DNA from: DATBDN01 sp036269895
GTDB lineage: Bacteria; Actinomycetota; Thermoleophilia; Solirubrobacterales; Thermoleophilaceae
NCBI GenBank assembly: GCA_036269895.1
Contig: DATBDN010000127.1
Span: forward strand, 1-61,580
Direction: 5' to 3'
DNA length: 61,580 bases
Every line of letters starts with the position of its first letter. Position 1 is the stretch's first letter. The notes beneath the pieces are model-generated. The model made no database searches, had not been told where the DNA came from, and was given only the letters and a program-made list of their open reading frames with translations. Below are positions 44,685 to 53,753 of the stretch, piece after piece. A program made the translations under genes and the position numbers.

Positions 44685-46571
44685 ATGGCTAACGACAGCA
44701 GTACTACGGAAGGATCCGAGGGCGGTGCCGAAGCGCCCCTTGGGGCGCGCACGCTCGAGAAGGTGATCGTCCGCTTCGCGGGCGATTCGGGCGACGGCAT
44801 GCAGCTGGTCGGCAGCCGCTTCACGGACGCGACCGCGGTGGCGGGAAACGACCTGGCCACGCTGCCGGACTTCCCGGCTGAGATCCGCGCCCCGGCCGGT
44901 ACGCCCGCCGGCGTCTCCGCCTTCCAGATCCACTTCGCCTCGCGCGACATCCAGACGCCGGGCGACCACCCCAACGTGCTCGTCGCCATGAACCCCGCCG
45001 CACTGAAGGCGAACCTCGCCGCGGTCGCCCGCGACGCCACCATCGTCATCAACGAGGACACATTCGCCAAGCGCAACCTCGAGAAGGCGGGCTACACCGA
45101 GAACCCGCTCGAGGACGGCTCGCTGGACGCCTTCCACGTCATCCGCGTACCGATGACGACGATGGCTGCGCGCGCTGCCGAGGGCATCGAAGGCATCAAG
45201 GCGGCCGACGCGCAGCGGACGAAGAACCTGTTCGCGCTCGGCCTGATCTCGTGGATGTACGGACGGCCCACCGACGTCTCGATCGACTGGATCGAGCGCA
45301 AGTTCGGCGACCGTCCTGCGATCAAGCAGGCGAACCTCGCGGCATTCCGCGCGGGCTACAACTTCGGCGAGACGACAGAGCTGCTCGCGGTCGAATACGA
45401 GGTGCAGCCGGCACCGGCCGAGGCCGGCCTGTACCGCAACGTGAACGGCACCGCGGCGACTGCGCTCGGCCTGATAACGGCCGCCGTGAAGGCGGACCTC
45501 AGCCTCTTCTACGCCAGCTACCCGATCACCCCGGCGTCGGAGCTGCTGCACGAGCTGTCGCGCCGGCGCGAGTTCGGCGTGTTCACGATGCAGGCCGAGG
45601 ACGAAATCGCCGCGATCAACATCGTGCTTGGTGCGGCGTTCGGCGGGCGCCTCGGCGTGACGGCGACCAGCGGCCCCGGCATGGACCTGAAGGCGGAGAC
45701 ACTGGGACTTGCCGCCGCGCTGGAGCTGCCGCTCGTCGTCATCGACGTGCAGCGCGCCGGTCCGTCGACGGGCATGCCGACGAAGACTGAGGCGTCGGAT
45801 CTGCTGATGGCGCTCTACGGCCGCCACGGCGAGTCGCCCGTGCCGGTGCTCGCGCCGGCCACGCCGGCCGACTGCTTCCGAGCCGCGGTCGAGGCGGTCC
45901 GGATCGCGGTGCGCTACCGCACGCCGGTGATCGTGCTGTCGGACACCTTTCTGGCGAATTCGTCCGAGCCGTGGCAGCTGCCCGACGTTGCGAGCATCGA
46001 GCCGATCGACGCCGCGTTCGCGATCAAGCCGAACACCGCCGACGGTGACTTCCTCCCGTACCTGCGCGATGCCAAGCTCGCGCGTCCGTGGGCGCTGCCC
46101 GGCACGCCCGGCCTGCGTCACCGTATCGGCGGCTTGGAGAAGGAGGACGGCACGGGAGCGATCTCCTACGACGCCGACAACCACGAGCGCATGACGCATC
46201 TGCGCGCGCAGAAGGTCGCCGGCATCGACGTGCCGGACCTGGAGGTGAACGACCCGAGCGGCGAGGCGAAGCTGCTGGTGGTCGGGTGGGGCTCGACGTA
46301 CGGCCCGATCCTTGGCGCCGCGCGGCGTGTGCGCCTGGCCGGCCAGAACGTCGCACTCGCGCATCTGCGGCATCTCAATCCGCTCCCGCGGAACACCGGC
46401 GACATCCTCCGCCGCTACGAGCGCGTGCTCGTGCCCGAGACGAACATGGGCCAGCTGGTGAAGCTGCTGCGCGCGGAGTATCTGGTCGATTGCGAGCCCT
46501 ACAACCGCGTGCGCGGGCTGCCGCTGTCCACCGAGGAGCTCGAGCAGGCAATGCTGGAGCGCGTCCGGTGA
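44685..46571 (+). CDS. korA: 2-oxoglutarate:ferredoxin oxidoreductase, alpha (fused gamma-alpha) subunit
   Basis: Subunit of 628 residues combining the gamma domain (about 25-215, with VRFAGDSGDGMQLVG) and the alpha pyrimidine-binding domain from about 245 (FYASYPITPASELLHEL, MQAEDEIAAINIVLGAAFGG, GPSTGMPTKTEASD). With KorB it oxidatively decarboxylates 2-oxoglutarate (or a similar 2-oxoacid) to the CoA thioester while reducing ferredoxin. This two-subunit layout is common in aerobic actinobacteria in place of, or beside, the 2-oxoglutarate dehydrogenase complex. The KorB start overlaps the KorA stop by GTGA. Confidence 0.93.
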   Translation: MANDSSTTEGSEGGAEAPLGARTLEKVIVRFAGDSGDGMQLVGSRFTDATAVAGNDLATLPDFPAEIRAPAGTPAGVSAFQIHFASRDIQTPGDHPNVLVAMNPAALKANLAAVARDATIVINEDTFAKRNLEKAGYTENPLEDGSLDAFHVIRVPMTTMAARAAEGIEGIKAADAQRTKNLFALGLISWMYGRPTDVSIDWIERKFGDRPAIKQANLAAFRAGYNFGETTELLAVEYEVQPAPAEAGLYRNVNGTAATALGLITAAVKADLSLFYASYPITPASELLHELSRRREFGVFTMQAEDEIAAINIVLGAAFGGRLGVTATSGPGMDLKAETLGLAAALELPLVVIDVQRAGPSTGMPTKTEASDLLMALYGRHGESPVPVLAPATPADCFRAAVEAVRIAVRYRTPVIVLSDTFLANSSEPWQLPDVASIEPIDAAFAIKPNTADGDFLPYLRDAKLARPWALPGTPGLRHRIGGLEKEDGTGAISYDADNHERMTHLRAQKVAGIDVPDLEVNDPSGEAKLLVVGWGSTYGPILGAARRVRLAGQNVALAHLRHLNPLPRNTGDILRRYERVLVPETNMGQLVKLLRAEYLVDCEPYNRVRGLPLSTEELEQAMLERVR

Positions 46572-47608
46572 GCAGCAACGGCCACAACGGCGGGACCCCG
46601 CTCCCCATGCTCACGAAGAAGGACTTCACGAGCGATCAGGAGACGCGCTGGTGCCCCGGCTGCGGCGACTACGCGATCCTGGCCGGCGTCCAGTCGCTGA
46701 TGCCGGAGCTCGGCGTCCCGCCGGAGCGCGTTGTCTTCGTTTCGGGGATCGGCTGCGCGGGTCGCTTCACCTACTACATGGACACGTACGGCATGCACGG
46801 CATCCACGGCCGTGCGCCGGCGTTGGCCACGGGTCTCGCGACCGCGCGACGCGACCTGTCGGTGTGGGTGGTCACAGGGGACGGTGATGCGCTCTCGATC
46901 GGCGGCAACCACCTGATCCATGCGCTGCGCCGCAACGTGCCGCTGAAGATCCTGCTCTTCAACAACCAGATCTACGGCCTTACGAAGGGCCAGTACTCGC
47001 CCACGAGCGAGCGCGGCAAGGTCACGAAGTCGACTCCGTTCGGGTCGCAGGACCAGCCGTTCAACCCGGTCGCGCTCGCGCTCGGCGCCGAGGCAACGTT
47101 CGTGGCGCGCACGATCGACACCGACAAGGCCCACTTCGCGTCCGTGCTCCGCGCCGCCGCCGAGCACCGCGGCGCCGCACTCGTCGAGATCTACCAGAAC
47201 TGCAACGTCTTCAACGACGGCGCGTTCGACGCAGTGCGCGAGAAGGGCCAGCGGGAGGCGAACCAGATCCGGCTCGAGCACGGCCAGCCGATCCGCTTCG
47301 GCGTCGAGGGCGAGCAAGGTGTGATCCGACGCGCCGACGCGACGCCGGCGATCGTAGATGTGGCGGATGCCGGGGAGGAGGCGCTGCTCGTGCACGACGC
47401 GCGCGCGGAGAACCCGTCACTCGCATTCGCGCTTGCCCAGCTGTCCCCGGCTCCGGTCGGGCCGACACCGATCGGCGTCTTCCGTTCGGTCGAGCGTCCG
47501 GTCTATGCCGAGGCACTGGTCGACCAATGCGAGGAGGCGCGCACGCAGGTCGGCACCGAGGATCTCGACCGGCTGCTCCGTGCCGGCCATACCTGGAACG
47601 TGGCGTAG
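46568..47608 (+). CDS. korB: 2-oxoglutarate:ferredoxin oxidoreductase, beta subunit
   Basis: Thiamine-diphosphate-binding subunit of 346 residues. Cluster and cofactor motifs are RWCPGCGDYAIL near residue 28, SGIGCAGRFTYYM, the TPP motif GDGDALSIGGNH, and NNQIYGLTKGQYSPT. The CxxC and the later Cys supply the single [4Fe-4S] cluster. There is no extra ferredoxin domain. GTG start, translation coupled to KorA. An open frame extends upstream inside korA but is a shadow. Confidence 0.94.
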   Translation: MSSNGHNGGTPLPMLTKKDFTSDQETRWCPGCGDYAILAGVQSLMPELGVPPERVVFVSGIGCAGRFTYYMDTYGMHGIHGRAPALATGLATARRDLSVWVVTGDGDALSIGGNHLIHALRRNVPLKILLFNNQIYGLTKGQYSPTSERGKVTKSTPFGSQDQPFNPVALALGAEATFVARTIDTDKAHFASVLRAAAEHRGAALVEIYQNCNVFNDGAFDAVREKGQREANQIRLEHGQPIRFGVEGEQGVIRRADATPAIVDVADAGEEALLVHDARAENPSLAFALAQLSPAPVGPTPIGVFRSVERPVYAEALVDQCEEARTQVGTEDLDRLLRAGHTWNVA

Positions 47609-47630
47609 GTCGCCACGGGCGCGCCCGCCC

Positions 47631-48152
47631 CTATCTGCGGTGGCGATTGCCGACGATCTTGAGCCTGGTCGTGACGCAGTCGTTTCCCCGGTTGGGGTCG
47701 CTGATCGGGTCTGTCCAGGAGAACGCACACGCGGTGTTTGACGCCATCCGCGGTGCCGACGCGTTCACGGTCATGACCGCTTTCGCAGTGAACGTCCGCC
47801 CTGCCTGCGCGATGTTCCACTCGCATGCCGGGGTGTCGGCGCTGACGCCCCCGCTGCACGACTCCGCGACCAAAGTGAAGTCAGCTGCTGGGTAGAGATC
47901 ACCGTAGAGCTGCCATGGGTCTTCGACGACGTTGAAATCAACGGCAGCAGGACCGTTGTTCCTCGCAACGATCGTCCAGGTGACGCGGTGGCCGGGCTTG
48001 GCGTGATTGACGTCAGGGGTCATCGACAACACCGCCAGGTCGGCGACTGGAAGCTCGTCCGCGCTCGCGCTTGCACCAGCGAGCGCGACTAGCGGCAGAG
48101 CCGCGGCCAAGGCAGCCAGAAGCAACCTTCGTGCTCGGAGTCCCGTCCCCAT
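47631..48152 (-). CDS. secreted DUF11-like single-domain protein
   Basis: Exported protein of 173 residues with a signal peptide (hydrophobic about 9-30, ASASA). It then carries one Ig-like domain of the DUF11 type, shown by PDVNHAKPGHRVTWTIVARN and NNGPAAVDFNVVEDPW. Two pairs of Cys (SCSGGVSADTPACEW and NTACAF with NDCVTTRL) may form disulfides. The role is unknown, possibly on the cell surface. It is convergent with korB, stops 22 bp apart. Confidence 0.7.
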   Translation of the reverse strand: MGTGLRARRLLLAALAAALPLVALAGASASADELPVADLAVLSMTPDVNHAKPGHRVTWTIVARNNGPAAVDFNVVEDPWQLYGDLYPAADFTLVAESCSGGVSADTPACEWNIAQAGRTFTAKAVMTVNASAPRMASNTACAFSWTDPISDPNRGNDCVTTRLKIVGNRHRR

Positions 48153-48237
48153 GCATCAAGCATGGGCGAGGCCGCGTGTCGGCGCCGGGCCAATTTCGGG
48201 CAGCACTTCTGGCCGCACGCCCGCGAGGGCTTCGAGC

Positions 48238-49164
48238 TCAGGCCGCGTGCGCCTGCTGTGCCGTTGCTTGTACGTCCTGGGCTCGGGCTCCCCGCCGGCT
48301 GGCGGCGGCCGCCCTCACCGGCGCGGGGATCAGCGCGCCGGCCACGACCACCATGAGGAACGCGAGCGAGCGCACGCCGACCGCCAAGGCGTCGCTCCCC
48401 ACTGGATCGCCGAACACGATGATCCCGGCTGGGATCGCCGAGGCGGTACCGGCGATGGAGGTCACGGCGATAACCGGCACGGCCGGGCCAAGCTGAAGCG
48501 ATCGGGCAGCGGCGAAGAAGGCGGCCACGCCCCCGGCTACGGCGATCGGCAGGAAAGGCGTCCCGAACACTCCGGCGAGGGATGTATCCAGCTTCCCGCT
48601 CAGCGCCTTGATGGCGACGTCGGTGACGGTGAACAGCAGCCCGGCGGAGATCGCGAGCAGCACGCCAGGCTGCGATCGCGCCCGCTCGCGCCGGCACGAG
48701 AGGATCAGGGCCGTCCCGGCGCCTACCAAGACGGCCTCGAAGGCCACCATCGCCGCAACCGAGTAGTTGGCGGAGTGCTGACCCGAGCTGGACGCTCCGC
48801 TGAGTGCGAGCAGCGCGAGACCCACCGACGCGAGCACGACGCCAACCCACTGGCGCTTGCCGAGCTCGAAGCCGAAGAAGCGCTCCGCGATCACGGCCAG
48901 CAACACGACCCCGCCGGCGAGCACCGCCTGAACGATCGATAGCGATGCCAATCCGAGCGCGCCGATATGCAGGAGGTAGGCGACGAAGGCAAGCGCGTAG
49001 CCGATCGTCCACCACTTCGACCGGAACAGGGCGATGGCGCTGCGCAACGGGTGGTGGACATCGACGTCCGGCGCCGCGACTGCTCCCCGCTGCCGGAGCA
49101 GGCACCCGACCTGGCCGAACCCCGCGGAGAGGGCGGCGAGCAGCACTCCCGCGGCGAGCATCAT
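48238..49164 (-). CDS. DMT-superfamily (EamA-like) transporter
   Basis: Membrane protein of 308 residues with about ten hydrophobic helices in the two-repeat EamA pattern (for example LHIGALGLASLSIVQAVLAGGVV and a matching segment in the second half with SLQLGPAVPVIAV). A short loop between helices 1 and 2 has RQRGAVAAPDVDVHHPL. Members export metabolites or nucleotide-sugar-like compounds. The substrate is unknown, and the start has only a weak ribosome binding site. Confidence 0.82.
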   Translation of the reverse strand: MMLAAGVLLAALSAGFGQVGCLLRQRGAVAAPDVDVHHPLRSAIALFRSKWWTIGYALAFVAYLLHIGALGLASLSIVQAVLAGGVVLLAVIAERFFGFELGKRQWVGVVLASVGLALLALSGASSSGQHSANYSVAAMVAFEAVLVGAGTALILSCRRERARSQPGVLLAISAGLLFTVTDVAIKALSGKLDTSLAGVFGTPFLPIAVAGGVAAFFAAARSLQLGPAVPVIAVTSIAGTASAIPAGIIVFGDPVGSDALAVGVRSLAFLMVVVAGALIPAPVRAAAASRRGARAQDVQATAQQAHAA

Positions 49165-49232
49165 TCTCGCCGGGTGCCCGGAACCCAGCGCGAACGAACA
49201 CGGACCAGCGCTCGCGGGTCAGCCGAGCGCGA

Positions 49233-50618
49233 TCAGCGCCCCCGCCTGGTGGTCCACGCCGCGTGTTTGGCGCCGAGCTCGCCGACCGGTTCGCCGCCCT
49301 CGAGGAGCTCCCGCAGCAGCCGGCCCCATGGGGCGCACGCTCGCAGCGTCGCTGCGGTCTGGAACAGCAATCCTTCCATCCGGCGTAGCAGCAGCGCCTC
49401 GGGCGGCAGCGTCATGCGCTTGAGCTGCGCGATATGGCTGCGGGCGGATTCGTCACGGAAGATCTCGCTACCGCGCCACAGGTCCTCCGGTGCCAGTCGC
49501 AGCGGTTCCTCGGCATGCATCCACCACGACACGCTGCGCATGTAGTCGAGCAAGAGCTCGCCGTCCCACTCGCTCGGCTCGCCCGGGAGGTAGCCGAGTT
49601 CGCGCATGCCCTCGACCACCGTCGCTTCATCGCTTTCGCGCACGCCGCGCGCGATCACGCCTTCACGCTCGATGTAGCCGGGCGGCAACCGCCGCATCAT
49701 CCCGAAGTCCAGGAACCCCACTCGCCCGTCATCGCAGAGCAGGTAATTCCCGGGGTGCGGGTCGCCGAGCGCGATGCCGAGCTCGAGCGCGGTGACGTAG
49801 AAGAAGCGGTACACGATCTGTGCGTACCGGTCGCGCACCTCGTCGGGCCGGCCGGTCACATCCTCGAAGCCGATCCCGTCAACCCACTCCGAGACGAGCA
49901 CGCGGCGGGTGCTCAGCTCGGTGTCGACGCGCGGCACGAGCACGAACGGATGGCCGCGCCAGAACCGTTCCACGCGTCGGTGGTTGCTGGCCTCGAGCTC
50001 GTAGTCACACTCCTCGACGATCCGCTCACGTAACTCTGCCAGCAGGTCCCTGACCTCGAGGCCCGGCATCAACTGCCGCAGGAGTGGCGAGAGCAACAGC
50101 AGGTTGCGCATGTCCGCCTCGACCGACTCGGCGACGCCGGGGTACTGGACTTTCACCGCCACTTCGCGCCCGTCGGTCGTGCGTGCCCGGTAGACCTGCC
50201 CGATGCTGGCGGCTGCGGCGGGTTCCGTCTCGATGTCGGCGAGGATCTGCTCCGGTTGCTCACCCCAGTCGCTTGACAGAACCTTGCGCATCTCCTTCCA
50301 GCCGACCGGCGGGACGCTGTCACGCAGCGAGGCAAGACGGCTCTGGAGGTAATCCGACTGATCCTCGTCCAGACCCGGAAATTCGACCGTTGACAGGACT
50401 TGGCCCGCCTTCATCGCAGCGCCGCGCATCACTGCGAGCTGGTCGACGAGCGCGTCGACCGTCGCAACGATCCGGTCACCGCGGCGGCGCCGCTGTTCCT
50501 CTTGTGTCCCGCGTGCATCGAGCCTGTCGCCGGCCCAGTTGAGTGCACCGCGCGCAGCAACTCGGCCAAGGCGGGCGGTGCGGGCTCCGCGATTGCTTAT
50601 CGGGGGTCGGCCTTCCAT
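49233..50618 (-). CDS. AarF/UbiB (ABC1) family atypical kinase-like protein
   Basis: Protein of 461 residues of the UbiB/ABC1 family. The family-specific KAGQVLS and the Ala-rich nucleotide loop AAAASIGQVYRA precede the invariant Lys in VAVKVQYPG. Later motifs are DYELEASN, GDPHPGNYLL and the metal-binding LDFGMM. These ATPases support lipid or quinone metabolism in bacteria. Upstream reading frame extends to 50837, but homology begins near 50618. It is divergent from an acyltransferase gene, 70 bp apart, so the two may act together on membrane lipids. Confidence 0.9.
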   Translation of the reverse strand: MEGRPPISNRGARTARLGRVAARGALNWAGDRLDARGTQEEQRRRRGDRIVATVDALVDQLAVMRGAAMKAGQVLSTVEFPGLDEDQSDYLQSRLASLRDSVPPVGWKEMRKVLSSDWGEQPEQILADIETEPAAAASIGQVYRARTTDGREVAVKVQYPGVAESVEADMRNLLLLSPLLRQLMPGLEVRDLLAELRERIVEECDYELEASNHRRVERFWRGHPFVLVPRVDTELSTRRVLVSEWVDGIGFEDVTGRPDEVRDRYAQIVYRFFYVTALELGIALGDPHPGNYLLCDDGRVGFLDFGMMRRLPPGYIEREGVIARGVRESDEATVVEGMRELGYLPGEPSEWDGELLLDYMRSVSWWMHAEEPLRLAPEDLWRGSEIFRDESARSHIAQLKRMTLPPEALLLRRMEGLLFQTAATLRACAPWGRLLRELLEGGEPVGELGAKHAAWTTRRGR

Positions 50619-50688
50619 GAGAGCTACGAGAGAGTGTCGCGGATGACCTTCGCCGTCCCGGGTAGGGCAGCGGAAAGGGGGAAGAGTC

Positions 50689-51600
50689 ATGGTGAACGCA
50701 CAGCCGCAGGCGAAGCGGCATGCGGAGCAGGCGAAGCGGAAGGTCGACGAGCGTCGTGAGAAGCTCTCCGGCGCCGCGGGCTGGGTCGCCGACCGCGCGG
50801 GGGAGTGGTCGCTCGACGGCCCGGACACCGCATTCATGGAGCGCCAGAAGTACCTGTGGAACCCACTCGTCGACTATTGGTTCCGCATGGAGATGGAGGG
50901 TTGGGAGAACGTTCCCGAGCCACCCGTCCTGCTGGTCGGAATCCACTCTGGGGCCCCGTTCGTCTGGGACGCGTGGACGGTCGGCATCCAGTGGTGGCGC
51001 CGCTTCGGCGACGACCGGCCGATGCACGGAACCGCACACGACGCCCTGATGGCGTCGCCCATGATCGGAAGCTACTTCCGCCGGATGGGCGTGCTGCCGG
51101 CCGCCCCGGACAGCATGGCCTCTGCGCTGGCGGCCGGGCACGACGTGGCACTCTGGCCCGGCGGCGAGGTCGACTCGCTGCGGCCGTGGGTGAAGCGAGA
51201 CGAGGCGATTCTCGCGGGGCGCAAGGGGTTCGTGCGGCTCGCGATCCGCAGCGGCGTGCCGATCGTCCCGATCGCCACGGTCGGCGGTCCGGACTCGATG
51301 CCGGTGCTCGCGAGGGGGCGCCGGATCGCGAGGGCTCTGCAGCTGGACAAGATCGCCCGGCTCAAGATGTTCCCGATCGCGATCAGCGCGCCGTGGGGCA
51401 TCGGGCCCGCGCTGCTGCCCGAGATTCCGTTCCCGACGAAGATCCGGACGGCGTTCCAGCCGCCGATCGAGCTGTCGAGCGATCCGGCGAAGGCGGAGGA
51501 CGACGCGTACGTCGACGAGGGCTACGAGATCGTGCGCACCAGCATCCAGCACGGGATGGACGCGCTCGCGCGGCGGCGCCGGCTGCCGTTGTTCGGGTAG
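50689..51600 (+). CDS. lysophospholipid (1-acylglycerol-3-phosphate) acyltransferase-like protein
   Basis: Predicted membrane-associated acyltransferase of 303 residues. The block LLVGIHSGAPFVWDAWTVG corresponds to the catalytic HX4D region but with His and Asp spaced HX7D, as in a subgroup of actinobacterial relatives. ALWPGGEVDSLRPW matches the later substrate-binding EG region, and VPIVPIATVGG the final motif. A basic N-terminal helix may hold it at the membrane. GGGGGAAGAG precedes the ATG. Its acceptor is unknown. Confidence 0.85.
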   Translation: MVNAQPQAKRHAEQAKRKVDERREKLSGAAGWVADRAGEWSLDGPDTAFMERQKYLWNPLVDYWFRMEMEGWENVPEPPVLLVGIHSGAPFVWDAWTVGIQWWRRFGDDRPMHGTAHDALMASPMIGSYFRRMGVLPAAPDSMASALAAGHDVALWPGGEVDSLRPWVKRDEAILAGRKGFVRLAIRSGVPIVPIATVGGPDSMPVLARGRRIARALQLDKIARLKMFPIAISAPWGIGPALLPEIPFPTKIRTAFQPPIELSSDPAKAEDDAYVDEGYEIVRTSIQHGMDALARRRRLPLFG

Positions 51601-51609
51601 CTGCGGCGA

Positions 51610-51963
51610 CTATTGAGAGAGACGCATCCAGCCGCGCGACGTCGCGCCGGTGTTGAACTTCGTCGCGTCACCGTTGACGACGACATCGAGGCTCAGGTGC
51701 TTGCTGCGATGAGGCGTGATGCCGCCAGGGGGCGGCGCTTTCCACCTGAGCTGGCACATGTAGTCGGCCAGGCTCGCCGGCAGGCACAGGACATCCCGTG
51801 GGGGCGTGGTCGCGTACGGCTCGAGCTTCGTCACCGAGCGCTCGACACGGTTCGCGATCGTGAACATGTCCTGCTTCGCCGGCTGGTTCGTCGAGCCACC
51901 GCCACAGCCCGCCGCGAGGATCGACGCAAGGGCAACGGCCACGGCGAGGGATGCGGGCTTCAT
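51610..51963 (-). CDS. small lipoprotein of unknown function
   Basis: Protein of 117 residues with a lipoprotein signal (AVALASILAAGC, lipid Cys at 20) followed by GGGSTN and a domain I do not recognise. Two further Cys in VLCLPASLADYMCQLRW are likely to be paired. The ATG at 51963 is set by the signal peptide; a long open frame upstream is a shadow of the next gene. It is divergent from another lipoprotein gene and may share a promoter region with it. Confidence 0.7.
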   Translation of the reverse strand: MKPASLAVAVALASILAAGCGGGSTNQPAKQDMFTIANRVERSVTKLEPYATTPPRDVLCLPASLADYMCQLRWKAPPPGGITPHRSKHLSLDVVVNGDATKFNTGATSRGWMRLSQ

Positions 51964-52057
51964 TACATGAACCGTAGGCCGCGCGGCGACCGGCGATGGG
52001 CCAAATACGTATGTGTTGAGACGGACACCTACGATCGCCCCGCGGAAAGGCTCGGCA

Positions 52058-53104
52058 GTGAAGCGCTCGCGAACTGAAGCATCACGTCCAGGACGCGCTG
52101 CGGCGATCGGCGTGATCGCAACGGTGGTCCTCGCCGCATGCGGCGGCGACGCGCGCGGGCCTGCGACCGATTCGAGCGCGGTGCCCCACTGGCGGCCATT
52201 TCTCCACGTCACGCGGGTGGTCGACATCACCACACCGCGCGCCGACGGCCGGCTCGTGCTCGCGGCCAACGGGCGACTCGCCCTTCTGCGGCCAGGCGCT
52301 CGGCCCACGGCGTTCGCGCGGGGAACCGGCGGATACGCGACCGCGCGCAGGCCCGAGCCATACATCGCGCGCTCGCCCGGCCAGGCCGTTGCGGGTGCCG
52401 GCTGTCGCTTTCCGCGCGACGACGTGTACGCGCTCGAGCCGCATGGGCGCACCGGTGTGATCGCCGTGACCGCCGCCGGCCGCGCCACACGGCTGGTGGA
52501 CCTGCACCTGCCGGGCCTGCTGAATGGGATCAGCTTCGACACGACCGGTCGATTCGGTCACCGGCTACTCGTCACCGCGACGCGGAAGGGCCGAACGACG
52601 GTGGTCGCGATCGACTGCCGAAGCCGCGTGCAGACGATCACCACCGCCGCGCCCGCTCTGGAGGGCGGCATCGTGGTAGCGCCGGTGGGCTTCGGCCGCT
52701 TCGCGGGCGATCTGATCGCGCCAGACGAGCGCAGCGGCCGCATCCTCGCCATCGCCTCGAGTGGGCGGTCGCGCCTGGTGGCGGACTCGGGCCTTCCGCA
52801 CGGGGGAGACATCGGAGTGGAGAGTGGCGGCTTCGTGCCGCGGCAGTTCGGCTCGGGCTGGCGCGCGTATCTCGCGGACCGCGTTTCGCCCGGGAACGCG
52901 CACCCTGGCGACGACACGGTGCTCGCAATCGGCGGTGGGCCACTGCTACGCCGGGGCGTGCGCGCAGGCGACCTTCTGCTGGCCAGCGAGGGCGGTGCGC
53001 AGACCGTTGCCGTGCGCTGCCGCCGGACCTGCTCGGTCACTCACGTCGCCGACGGCCCGCGCGTGGCGCACGCGGAGGGACACATCGCGTTCGCGCGGCC
53101 CTGA
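52058..53104 (+). CDS. propeller-like lipoprotein
   Basis: Lipoprotein of 348 residues with an N-terminal arginine-rich stretch, hydrophobic helix and lipobox LAAC. The rest has repeated beta segments such as GRLVLAANGRLALLRPG and FGRFAGDLIAPDERSGRILAIASSG, suggesting a beta-propeller like those of NHL or sugar dehydrogenase proteins. No catalytic motif is evident. The GTG start has GGAAAGG upstream. Confidence 0.72.
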   Translation: MKRSRTEASRPGRAAAIGVIATVVLAACGGDARGPATDSSAVPHWRPFLHVTRVVDITTPRADGRLVLAANGRLALLRPGARPTAFARGTGGYATARRPEPYIARSPGQAVAGAGCRFPRDDVYALEPHGRTGVIAVTAAGRATRLVDLHLPGLLNGISFDTTGRFGHRLLVTATRKGRTTVVAIDCRSRVQTITTAAPALEGGIVVAPVGFGRFAGDLIAPDERSGRILAIASSGRSRLVADSGLPHGGDIGVESGGFVPRQFGSGWRAYLADRVSPGNAHPGDDTVLAIGGGPLLRRGVRAGDLLLASEGGAQTVAVRCRRTCSVTHVADGPRVAHAEGHIAFARP

Positions 53105-53144
53105 GCGCCGCCGTCACCGCGCCGGTGACAAAGTACGACCGACG

Positions 53145-53327
53145 ATGGAGGCCATCCTCATCGACGGCCCGCTCCGGGGCACCAAGCTCCAGGTCGAGCC
53201 GGTTGCGGGCCGGCCGCCGAGCACGGTCGACGTGCCCGCCGACGACGGTCGGACCTTGCGTTACTGCCTCGCCGAGTGGACGCAGGAGGGGATGTCGGCG
53301 GACTACTCGTACCTCTATCCCGTGTGA
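53145..53327 (+). CDS. short hypothetical protein
   Basis: Protein of 60 residues (MEAILIDGPLRGTKLQVEPV at the start, ending SADYSYLYPV). The pattern of short strands suggests a small beta domain. I do not recognise it. It begins 41 bp after the lipoprotein stop, so it may be part of the same transcript. Codon usage is strongly G/C-ending, as in real genes here. Confidence 0.6.
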   Translation: MEAILIDGPLRGTKLQVEPVAGRPPSTVDVPADDGRTLRYCLAEWTQEGMSADYSYLYPV

Positions 53328-53339
53328 GCCGACGACCGG

Positions 53340-53367
53340 TTGACTCGGGTTGACACAGGGCTATCCT
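53340..53367 (+). promoter_or_regulatory. sigma-70-like promoter with long leader
   Basis: TTGACT (53340-53345), a 16-nt spacer and TATCCT (53362-53367) form a good housekeeping promoter ahead of the 70-residue gene. The leader from there to the ATG is about 125 nt and GC-rich, with several possible stems. I cannot assign it to a known RNA class. Confidence 0.55.
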
Positions 53368-53497
53368 CGCGTGGGACCGGCTCCCTGCGCCCCGCCTGCC
53401 GCCAGGCCACGGCGCAGCTTGGCGGCCACACCACTCGAGGCGGTACGTCGCGGGCCTCTTTGGGACTGCCGGCGCATCGCAAGGAGGCCGAGAGGTC

Positions 53498-53710
53498 ATG
53501 AACTATCCGGACGCTTCCGTCCCTACCAGCTCGGACATTCGCCTGCTCGAGGCCGATGCCAGCTATGCCCGCGATCGTGCGTCGCTCTATCGAACGCGAG
53601 CCTGGAGCCGCAAACACCCGACGAGCGACCAGCGCATGCGTCAGCTCGAGAATGCCGCGGACGCGGCCGCTGCGAGACTGCAGCGCGCCCGCGCGGCCGC
53701 TAACAACTAG
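53498..53710 (+). CDS. small hypothetical helical protein
   Basis: Protein of 70 residues rich in Ala, Arg and Asp. A long amphipathic helix is likely (SDIRLLEADASYARDRASLY, then DQRMRQLENAADAAAARLQR). No known domain is recognised. AAGGAGG lies about 12 nt before the ATG, and a good promoter sits 130 nt upstream, so it is probably expressed on its own. Confidence 0.65.
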   Translation: MNYPDASVPTSSDIRLLEADASYARDRASLYRTRAWSRKHPTSDQRMRQLENAADAAAARLQRARAAANN

Positions 53711-53753
53711 CCCCCGAGCGGGCGGTACGCGCCCGCTCTCGATTCAGCTCGTC

